A stretch of DNA of 10,702 bases from positions 1 through 10,702 of the forward strand of contig NZ_JAILKR010000139.1 of assembly GCF_024693525.1 (NCBI RefSeq), given 5' to 3'. The notes beneath the pieces were generated by a model. It was not told the origin of the DNA. It worked only from the letters and a program-made list of their open reading frames with translations, and ran no database searches. Numbering within the stretch: position 1 is the first letter of the stretch; each line of letters begins with the position of its first letter. Origin of the DNA: Selenomonas sp. (GTDB lineage: Bacteria; Bacillota_C; Negativicutes; Selenomonadales; Selenomonadaceae). Both the position numbers and the translations under genes were made by a program. This document shows positions 5,497-10,702 of this stretch, piece by piece.

Positions 5497-6146
5497 GCAG
5501 GTTCAAGCTAAATCTTCGCATGACAGTGACGGCACTTTTGCCGTTGCTTTTTTTGCCCATTATGTGTTTTCATTATGTGCCCAAGGTACTGCACGAGGTG
5601 CTGGGGATTTTGTGGCTGGTATTGGTGCTGATTCATATCGGACAGAATCGGCACTGGTTCGCTTCATTTATGCGAGGGCCCTGGTCCATCCTGCGCATTA
5701 TCGGTACAGTAATTGATATTTTGCTGCTGATGGTGCTGGTGGGCCTGGTGGGCGCAGGTTCAGGTATTTCCAATCACTTGTTCAAAGAAATCATGCCGCT
5801 GGATATTCAGCGCAGCATTTTGATTCACCAGCTGCATGTGTCTTCGCCGTATGCTTTGCTGATCTTGATGGGCTTACATTGGGGTCTGCACTTTAAGGGC
5901 TGGTGGGCAAGATGGCAGTTGCCTTGGCCGGCGTGCCTGCCGTTAAAAGCTGTTCTGGCACTTTTGGTAGTTGGGGGCGGAATATATGGTTCCTTTCTGG
6001 ATCGTGTGGGTGATCGCCTACTGATGAAGCATATTTTTGCTACACCGGCTACTGGCGAGCCGGCAGTCATATATGTAAGTCTGCTGTGGGGCATATGGGG
6101 GCTGTATGTGCTTATGGGCATGTTGTTGGCTAAGCTAAAAGGTTGA
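5493..6146 (+). CDS. DUF4405-family multi-helix membrane protein, putative heme-binding electron carrier
   Basis: This encodes a 217-residue protein with about six hydrophobic helices and many histidines placed in or at the ends of helices: HYVPKVLHEVLG (His27, His34), LVLIHIGQNRHW (His48, His54), LIHQLHVSSPYALL (His112, His115) and MGLHWGLHFKGWW (His129, His133). The H-E-x-x-G ... L-x-x-x-H spacing and the second pair I-H ... L-H-x-x-x-H match the DUF4405 pattern, a family thought to bind heme and pass electrons across the membrane in extracytosolic flavin systems. Heme binding here is inference. ATG 5493 overlaps the flavodoxin stop by four bases, implying translational coupling. The probable job is to supply or accept electrons for the exported flavodoxin. 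A gap of 23 bases leads to the next gene of the operon. Confidence 0.8.
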   Translation: MSRFKLNLRMTVTALLPLLFLPIMCFHYVPKVLHEVLGILWLVLVLIHIGQNRHWFASFMRGPWSILRIIGTVIDILLLMVLVGLVGAGSGISNHLFKEIMPLDIQRSILIHQLHVSSPYALLILMGLHWGLHFKGWWARWQLPWPACLPLKAVLALLVVGGGIYGSFLDRVGDRLLMKHIFATPATGEPAVIYVSLLWGIWGLYVLMGMLLAKLKG

Positions 6147-6169
6147 TTTAGCAAGGGGACGAGGTAACA

Positions 6170-7294
6170 ATGAATAGAAGAACTTTTATCATGGGAAGTT
6201 TGGGGGCCTTGGGCGTATTAGCTGGTGGTGGCGTGCTGTTTACTAAGCGGCCGGAATTTGGCAGACTGCCGCAAGGAGAGCGGCTGACACGTATGCAGGC
6301 CTCACCGCATTATGTAAATGGCAAGTTCCAAAATCTTGTTCCCGTCCAGGTTATGAATGAGCAGAACGGTGAAAATCGTTTAGTGGCGATGGCCAAATTT
6401 CTCTTTGGTGATAAGTCGCATTTGTCACCTAAGCAGGTGATGTTGTCTAAGAAAACGGAGCTGTATAGTCTGCCTTTGGCGGAAGACGTGGTGGTCTGGT
6501 TAGGACATTCTAGTTTCTTTATGCAGCTGGAGGGCTATCGTATTTTAATCGACCCGGTATTCAGCGCCTATGCGTCGCCCCTCTTTTTTATCAACAAGGC
6601 TTTTCCCGGCAGCAATGTCTATACAGCTGCGGAGCTGCCAGAGATTGATGTGTTGGCCATTTCCCATGACCACTGGGACCATTTGGACTATCCTACGATT
6701 ATGGCCCTAAAGCCGAAAATCAAGCAGATTGTTTGCCCTTTAGGCGTAGGGGAATATTTTGAACAGTGGGGATTTGACATGTCAATTATCCATGAGGAGG
6801 ATTGGGATACGGAAATCAAGCTAGCGGCTGATTTGTCGGTTCATATCCTGCCGTCCCAGCATTTTTCGGGACGGTTTCTGACGGCTAATCCTACGCTTTG
6901 GTGTGGTTTTGCCTTTGTAACTCCGAAGCGCAAGGTGTATTATACCGGGGATGGCGGTTATGGCCCGCATTTTAAGGCTATCGGGCAAAAGTTTGGCGGC
7001 TTTGATATGATGCTCGGGGAAAACGGCCAGTACAACATGGCCTGGCATGCTATTCATATGCTGCCCGAAGAAACGGCCCAGGCGGCAGTAGATGTGGGGG
7101 CCAGGCAGTTATTGCCTGCTCATGGCGGCAAGTTTGCTCTGTCCCGGCATCCATGGCAGGAACCATATCGGGAACTTAGCGCGGCCAGCCGTGGCAAAGG
7201 CTATCAGCTGGTGACACCGGAAATTGGGGAGTTAGCCTATCTTGACAGTCAGCAGAATACGCAGTTTGGTCCTTGGTGGGAAAATATGGAATGA
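6170..7294 (+). CDS. exported metallo-beta-lactamase-fold hydrolase (NAPE-PLD/UlaG-like) with twin-arginine signal
   Basis: This encodes a 374-residue MBL-fold enzyme. The N-terminus MNRRTFIMGSLGALGVLAGG has the R-R-x-F-(I/L) core and hydrophobic stretch of a Tat signal or N-terminal anchor. The fold starts near residue 106 (VVVWLGHSSFFMQLEG, then ILIDPVFS). Metal ligands are all present: H166-x-H168-x-D170-H171 in SHDHWDHLDY, His231 in PSQHFSGR, Asp261 in YYTGDGGYG and His318 in LPAHGGKF. This order and the H-x-H-x-D-H-L-D motif fit the Lactamase_B_2 branch (UlaG, RomA, NAPE-phospholipase D-like), which cleaves phosphodiesters or lactones. The substrate is unknown, but export suggests an envelope phospholipid or similar. 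GAGG (6161-6164) lies 5 bases before ATG 6170. It is third gene of the MerR-promoter operon, and its signal resembles that of the following phosphoesterase. Confidence 0.88.
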   Translation: MNRRTFIMGSLGALGVLAGGGVLFTKRPEFGRLPQGERLTRMQASPHYVNGKFQNLVPVQVMNEQNGENRLVAMAKFLFGDKSHLSPKQVMLSKKTELYSLPLAEDVVVWLGHSSFFMQLEGYRILIDPVFSAYASPLFFINKAFPGSNVYTAAELPEIDVLAISHDHWDHLDYPTIMALKPKIKQIVCPLGVGEYFEQWGFDMSIIHEEDWDTEIKLAADLSVHILPSQHFSGRFLTANPTLWCGFAFVTPKRKVYYTGDGGYGPHFKAIGQKFGGFDMMLGENGQYNMAWHAIHMLPEETAQAAVDVGARQLLPAHGGKFALSRHPWQEPYRELSAASRGKGYQLVTPEIGELAYLDSQQNTQFGPWWENME

Positions 7295-7345
7295 GCGCGG
7301 CAGTCTGGCGTTGCAGTTAGGAGCTTATTGGAAAAGAGGAAGCTG

Positions 7346-8623
7346 ATGAAGAGAAGAACTTTTATTGCGGGCGGCTTAGGTGCGCTGGCTTTGCTGGCAG
7401 GCGGTATGTTTTTCGCCAAGGGAGCCTGGTACCGCAAGGCGGCCAACAGTGTACGCAATCTGACGGGAGATTTGGATGCCCAGTTTTTGCGGCAGATTAT
7501 TACCCAGGATGCTGCCCATAGCCGGACACTTATGTGGCAGGCAGAAGCGGTTTTGAACAGTCCCGCCGTTGAATACCGCGTGCGGGGGCAGGAAGACGTG
7601 CAGCGTGTTATAGCTCAGGAGGATTTTTTTACCGATGACGGGGTAAAGAATAATCAGTATGTGGCAAAATTGCAGGACTTGCAGGCTGCGACAGAATATG
7701 AATATCGCGTGGTGACCGAGACAGCCGCTAGTGACTGGCACGCTTTGCATACTGCGAAAAAAGGCGGGTTTGAGTGTCTGATATTTCCTGACTCCCAGTC
7801 CAGTGATTACAGCGATTGGTAGTCGGTGGCACAAAATGCTGTCCAGCGCAAGCAGCAGGCGGCGTTCTTTAGCAATATGGGCGACATCGTGGATAATGGC
7901 GAAGACCATACCCAATGGCAGGCATGGTTTCATGGCGTAAACGGTATAATTGACCGCATTCCCTTTGTCCCGCTTATGGGCAATCATGAAACCTATGACC
8001 AGAACTGGAAGGTGCGGCTGCCGGAGGCTTATCTCCATTACTTTGCTGTGCCGGAAAATGGCAGTACAGATTTTTCCCGCTACTACTATTCCTTTGACTA
8101 CGGCGATGTGCATTTTATGGTGCTCAACAGCCAGTGGGACGAAACCGAGGACTTTAAAGCCGGGCTGCTGGCTGAGCAGTTAAAGTGGCTGCGTGAAGAT
8201 GCCCATAAGAGCCAGCAAAAATGGAAAGTTGTCCTGGTGCATAAGGATGTATTACAATACCGTATTCACAAGCGTCCTGAAAGGCAGGAAGGCATATCGG
8301 ATGTGGGCAAAAATTTTATGCCGCTATTTGATGAACTGGGCATTGATATTGTCTTTACGGCCCATCTGCATACCTACCGCAACCGGGGACATATTAAAAA
8401 CTTCCAGCGGGACAGTCAAGGGCCGCTTTATATTCTGACTGGCGTGGCGGGCAATGTCCGCTACCCTGGCTTATGGGTTGACCATCAGCTCGATGAAGTG
8501 GTAGCTCCTCAGCCGGAAACAGATAATTATCTCACCATGCAAGTGACGGATGAGCAAATCACGGTCAAATGTTTCCTGCCGGACGGTCAGCAGATTGATG
8601 AGGTGACCGTGACCAAAAGGTGA
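7346..8623 (+). pseudogene. exported calcineurin-like phosphoesterase interrupted by one in-frame TAG
   Basis: ATG 7346 (ribosome site AAGAGGAAG at 7333-7341) starts MKRRTFIAGGLGALALLAGG, a twin-arginine-like signal. A purple-acid-phosphatase-type N-terminal beta-domain follows (about 44-136), then motif I of the metallophosphoesterase, FPDSQ (Asp149). TAG at 7820-7822 is codon 159. The same frame then continues without break to TGA 8621 and holds every other motif: GDIVDNG (179-185), GNHE (212-215), LVHKD and AHLHTY. Full length would be about 425 codons, normal for the family. A glutamine codon CAG would restore the frame by one transition. The downstream part could start only at GTG 7826, which has no ribosome site, and it would lack motif I. 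So the gene is either newly dead, suppressed by read-through, or a sequence error. It is the last gene of the MerR-type operon. Confidence 0.85.
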
Positions 8624-8652
8624 TAAGGGTAAAATCCTTTGCAGCTTAATAA

Positions 8653-8695
8653 CAGACAAAAAAGTCAGCGCCATCAGCGCTGGCTTTTTTGTCTG
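8653..8695. terminator. strong intrinsic terminator after the phosphoesterase
   Basis: A 19-bp stem pairs CAGACAAAAAAGTCAGCGC (8653-8671) with the complementary arm at 8677-8695 (one G-T pair) across the loop CATCA. The stem includes an A6 and a T6 run, so GC-rich core plus T-tract are present for both directions. It ends the block-4 operon. Confidence 0.85.
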
Positions 8696-8696
8696 T

Positions 8697-8776
8697 CATT
8701 TTGACATGTCAATATGGCAAAATGAATTTTGGGAAAGCAAAACTAAATTTACAAAAATTGCATTTGACAAAATGAA
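8697..8776. promoter_or_regulatory. repeat-rich upstream region of the thioredoxin-reductase-like operon
   Basis: Several elements lie between the terminator and the -10 box. There is a perfect 12-bp palindrome TTGACATGTCAA (8701-8712). Inverted arms CATTTTG (8697-8703) and CAAAATG (8718-8724) enclose it. CAAAATGAA at 8718-8726 repeats exactly 50 bases later at 8768-8776, across the downstream edge of the -35 box. TTTGACA also occurs twice (8700-8706, 8763-8769). Paired similar half-sites near a promoter suggest a regulator site. I do not recognise a known PerR, Rex or Spx motif. Confidence 0.4.
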
Positions 8777-8791
8777 AAATAATAGTATAAT
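8764..8791 (+). promoter_or_regulatory. sigma-70 type promoter of the thioredoxin-reductase-like operon
   Basis: Perfect TTGACA (8764-8769) and TATAAT (8786-8791) are separated by 16 bases, 38 bases before the start codon of the flavoprotein gene. Confidence 0.75.
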
Positions 8792-8829
8792 AAAACCATA
8801 AGCTTTTTACACAGAAAGAAGGAGGTATT

Positions 8830-9768
8830 ATGGAGAAGACACGGATACATAAAGACATCATTATTATTGGTGCGGGCATGGCTGGCTTGACGGCAGCCCT
8901 TTATGCAGGACGCCTGAATATGGATGTGCTGGTTCTCGAAAATGGCATTGTGGGCGGTCAGATTGCTAACGCCACGGGCATCGAAAATTATCCTGGTTTT
9001 GTCAAGGTTTCGGGCCAAGAACTGATGGAAACATTGCAGCAGCAAGCCGAAAACTTTGGCGCTGAGGTTGATGAGTTTGACATCATCGAGAAGGTCGTTT
9101 TGCAGTCCACGCCGAAGCTGGTGGAGACCGCAGAACATATTTATGAAGCCGATGTCATCATCATTGCCTCAGGTATGAATCGCCGCAAGCTGCCCTTGCC
9201 GGAGGAAAGCCGTTATGCCGGAAAAGGTGTGCATTACTGCGAACTCTGCGACGGGCACATGTATCAGGATAAGGTCATCGCTGTTATGGGCGGCGGCAAT
9301 GCCGCGGTGGATGCCGCAAACTTTCTAAGCAAGTATGCTAAAAAGCTCTACCTCATTCACCGTTCGGAAATCCGCGCTGATGAAGTTTCGTGGCAGCGCT
9401 TGCAGGACAATCCCAAAGCTGAGATTTTTCTGCAGACAGAAGTAAAAAGGCTTCAAGGGGAGAGCCGGCTGGAGTCCGTGGAAATCTTAGATAAGACTTC
9501 CGGGGAAACACGGCAGTTGCAGGTGGATGGTATTTTTGTCAATATCGGCGTAGTGCCGAATACCGAGCTTTTCCAAGAGGAACTGCCCTTGACACCTGGC
9601 GGCCGCATTGCAGCAGGTGAAGACTGCCGCACGTCTATACCTGGAGTGTTTGCTGCTGGCGATGTACGGGAAAAAGAAATACGCCAGCTGACTACAGCCG
9701 CTGCTGATGGTACGACGGCGGCTCTGCTGGCAGAGAAATATATCGTGAAAATGAAGGAGGGTAACTGA
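8830..9768 (+). CDS. thioredoxin-reductase-like FAD/NAD(P)H flavoprotein
   Basis: This encodes a 312-residue cytosolic flavoprotein with low-molecular-weight thioredoxin reductase architecture. The FAD site is DIIIIGAGMAGLTAALYAGR (9-28) with GIENYPGF (50-57), and FAD contacts recur near the end (GVFAAGDV). The inserted pyridine-nucleotide domain has MGGGNAAVDAANFL (153-166). The redox pair is C137-E-L-C140 in HYCELCDG, where classical TrxB has CATC. The 2'-phosphate-binding motif is altered: HRSEIRA (177-183) rather than HRRDxFRA, losing one arginine, so NADH use is possible. Start ATG 8830 follows AAGGAGG (8819-8825). The gene leads an operon with a CPWC glutaredoxin one base downstream and a glutathione peroxidase. 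The predicted role is to reduce that glutaredoxin with NAD(P)H, as the Cp34 flavoprotein of Clostridium pasteurianum reduces Cp9. Normal TrxB activity is the alternative. Confidence 0.92.
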   Translation: MEKTRIHKDIIIIGAGMAGLTAALYAGRLNMDVLVLENGIVGGQIANATGIENYPGFVKVSGQELMETLQQQAENFGAEVDEFDIIEKVVLQSTPKLVETAEHIYEADVIIIASGMNRRKLPLPEESRYAGKGVHYCELCDGHMYQDKVIAVMGGGNAAVDAANFLSKYAKKLYLIHRSEIRADEVSWQRLQDNPKAEIFLQTEVKRLQGESRLESVEILDKTSGETRQLQVDGIFVNIGVVPNTELFQEELPLTPGGRIAAGEDCRTSIPGVFAAGDVREKEIRQLTTAAADGTTAALLAEKYIVKMKEGN

Positions 9769-9769
9769 T

Positions 9770-10000
9770 ATGGTAAAGGTCTACTCGATTAACAATTGTC
9801 CCTGGTGTGATAAGGTAAAAAAATATTTAAAGAGCAAGCACGTGGAATTTGAGGAACACAATATCGAAGAAAATGATGCTGACCGTGATGCCTGCTATGC
9901 TTTGACGGGTGATTTGGTGGTTCCGATTACCACGGTTGATGATAAGGACTATGTGCTCAGTTTTGACAAGGCTAAGTTAGATGCGCTGTTGGGGCTTTGA
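9770..10000 (+). CDS. small glutaredoxin-family protein (NrdH/Cp9-like)
   Basis: This encodes a 76-residue, single-domain cytosolic redoxin. It begins MVKVYSINNCPWCDKVKKYL, where C10-P-W-C13 is the redox motif at the start of helix 1. The cis-proline loop is LVVPITTVDD (Pro52), and the helix DKAKLDALLGL ends the domain. Its length matches NrdH-like glutaredoxins, which accept electrons from thioredoxin reductase rather than glutathione. ATG 9770 lies one base after the flavoprotein stop, with AAGGAGG (9754-9760) inside the end of that gene, so the two are almost surely co-translated. It likely carries electrons from the flavoprotein to the downstream peroxidase. No frameshift or missing residue is seen. 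Confidence 0.9.
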   Translation: MVKVYSINNCPWCDKVKKYLKSKHVEFEEHNIEENDADRDACYALTGDLVVPITTVDDKDYVLSFDKAKLDALLGL

Positions 10001-10025
10001 GCAATAGATAAAGGAGAAAAAACAA

Positions 10026-10574
10026 ATGGGTATTTATGATTTTCAGGTAAAAACGAATAAAGGTGAAGAAAAATCTCTGGCTGATTACAAGGGTAAAGTA
10101 CTGCTTATTGTCAATACTGCGTCTAAGTGCGGCTTTACGCCACAGTTCCAGGAATTGCAGGAGCTTTACTTGAAGTACAAGGAACAGGGCCTGGAGATTT
10201 TGGGGTTCCCATGCAATCAGTTTGCGGGCCAGGAACCGGGTACTAACAGCGAAGTGCAGGAGTTTTGCCGCTTGAATTACGGCGTGACCTTTCCAATCTT
10301 TGCCAAAGGTGATGTGCGCGGGGAAACGGCGCAGCCGCTGTTCAAGTATCTGGTGGAACAGCAGGGCTTCAAGGGCTTTGATGAAAGCCATCCGATTGCG
10401 GCAAAACTCATTGGCGCTTTAAAGGAAAACTTCCCGGAAATTTTGGCAGGTGATGGCATAAAGTGGAACTTTACTAAGTTCCTGGTAGACCGGGACGGTC
10501 AGGTAGTGGCTCGTTTTGAGCCCACCACGGCGCCGTCAGCTTTGGCTAAGGATATTGAAAAACTATTGGCCTAA
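10026..10574 (+). CDS. glutathione peroxidase family protein (Cys-type, probably redoxin-dependent)
   Basis: This encodes a 182-residue cytosolic peroxidase with thioredoxin fold. The signatures are [12 protein letters not shown] (peroxidatic Cys35, TGC codon, not selenocysteine), [14 protein letters not shown] (Gln65 of the catalytic tetrad) and [13 protein letters not shown] (Trp147, Asn148). Two more cysteines, Cys63 and Cys81 ([12 protein letters not shown]), could act as resolving residue; bacterial Cys-type GPx enzymes usually take electrons from thioredoxin-like proteins instead of glutathione. Length is about 20 residues longer than the common 160, mostly in the insert around 112-143. 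AAGGAG (10011-10016) lies 9 bases before ATG 10026, and the gap to the glutaredoxin gene is 25 bases. It reduces H2O2 or lipid hydroperoxides as the terminal step of the operon's electron chain. Confidence 0.93.
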   Translation: MGIYDFQVKTNKGEEKSLADYKGKVLLIVNTASKCGFTPQFQELQELYLKYKEQGLEILGFPCNQFAGQEPGTNSEVQEFCRLNYGVTFPIFAKGDVRGETAQPLFKYLVEQQGFKGFDESHPIAAKLIGALKENFPEILAGDGIKWNFTKFLVDRDGQVVARFEPTTAPSALAKDIEKLLA

Positions 10575-10632
10575 AGAGTATGGGGGAGTAACTTTGTCAG
10601 CTGTTTTCTTCTGTTGTTGGAGATTTTTAGTT

Positions 10633-10671
10633 GCTGACGCAGTCATGAGACGGACAGAAGCTTCTGTCAGC
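10633..10671. repeat. nested inverted repeat after the peroxidase gene
   Basis: GACAGAAGCTTCTGTC (10653-10668) is a perfect 16-bp palindrome. It sits inside a wider pair, GCTGAC (10633-10638) and GTCAGC (10666-10671). No T-run follows, so it is not a classic terminator. It may be an operator for a gene beyond the window or a weak termination signal. I see no convincing gene in 10575-10702: a 34-codon TTG frame (10594-10698) has a G-rich ribosome site but no recognisable protein. Confidence 0.5.
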
Positions 10672-10702
10672 ATCTTTATATCGGGACTGTTGAGATAAGC
10701 CG

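Noticed and set aside
7820..7822. Pyrrolysine or programmed read-through at the TAG
   Set aside because: No known recoding element is visible downstream, the position fits a lost glutamine codon, and pyrrolysine is not expected in this family. A simple nonsense mutation is more likely, though not proven.
7376..8113. Long minus-strand open frame (245 codons) opposite the phosphoesterase
   Set aside because: It has no recognisable domain and lacks a ribosome site, and the plus strand carries clear phosphoesterase motifs. It is a codon-bias shadow.
10128..10133. Possible selenocysteine in the glutathione peroxidase
   Set aside because: The peroxidatic codon (Cys35) is TGC, not TGA, and no recoding hairpin is needed.
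10594..10698. 34-codon TTG frame after the peroxidase gene
   Set aside because: The ribosome site is reasonable, but the product resembles nothing and the frame runs through the palindrome. It was not called as a gene.
1..10702. CRISPR arrays, tRNA genes, riboswitches, insertion sequences or phage genes
   Set aside because: No regularly spaced repeats, cloverleaf, known aptamer core, transposase motif or phage protein was seen on either strand.

Overview
This window looks like chromosomal DNA from an anaerobic Firmicute, most likely a diderm Negativicute (Selenomonadaceae-like). That assignment is inference. It rests on near-consensus AGGAGG ribosome binding sites, use of GTG and TTG starts, mid-range GC, and many exported or lipid-anchored redox and hydrolase proteins. 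No tRNA, rRNA, CRISPR array, insertion sequence or phage gene is visible.

Layout. (1) 1-870: the 3' end of an alpha/beta hydrolase gene, a SnoaL/NTF2-like gene behind it, a short decayed gene fragment, and a strong bidirectional terminator. (2) 874-2537: a leftward EamA (DMT) transporter and a rightward XRE-cupin regulator, divergent from promoters with overlapping -35 boxes, with a 14+14 bp imperfect palindrome over the regulator's -10 box. (3) 2548-4796: a TetR regulator behind a perfect-consensus promoter, then two collapsed gene remnants and a secreted HSL-type alpha/beta hydrolase. (4) 4801-8695: a MerR-type promoter (19-bp spacer filled by an inverted repeat) drives a lipoprotein flavodoxin, a DUF4405 membrane protein, a metallo-beta-lactamase-fold hydrolase with a twin-arginine signal, and a calcineurin-like phosphoesterase with a related signal that is broken by one in-frame TAG. 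(5) 8764-10574: a thioredoxin-reductase-like flavoprotein, a small glutaredoxin and a cysteine glutathione peroxidase in a tight operon.

How the genes may work together. Block 5 reads as a complete NAD(P)H to flavoprotein to CPWC glutaredoxin to peroxidase chain. It resembles the clostridial Cp34/Cp9 reductase system, but with a GPx as terminal enzyme. Block 4 may be an extracytoplasmic redox module: a surface-tethered flavodoxin with a multi-histidine membrane protein from a family linked to electron transfer across the membrane, switched on by a MerR-family sensor that is not in the window. Blocks 1, 3 and 4 contain decaying genes (a possible oxidoreductase tail, an MDR-like fragment, a flavodoxin lipoprotein with its core deleted, and the amber-interrupted phosphoesterase), so this is an accessory region undergoing gene loss. 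The families are familiar. The less ordinary points are the regulatory sites, the operon combinations and the nature of the breaks.
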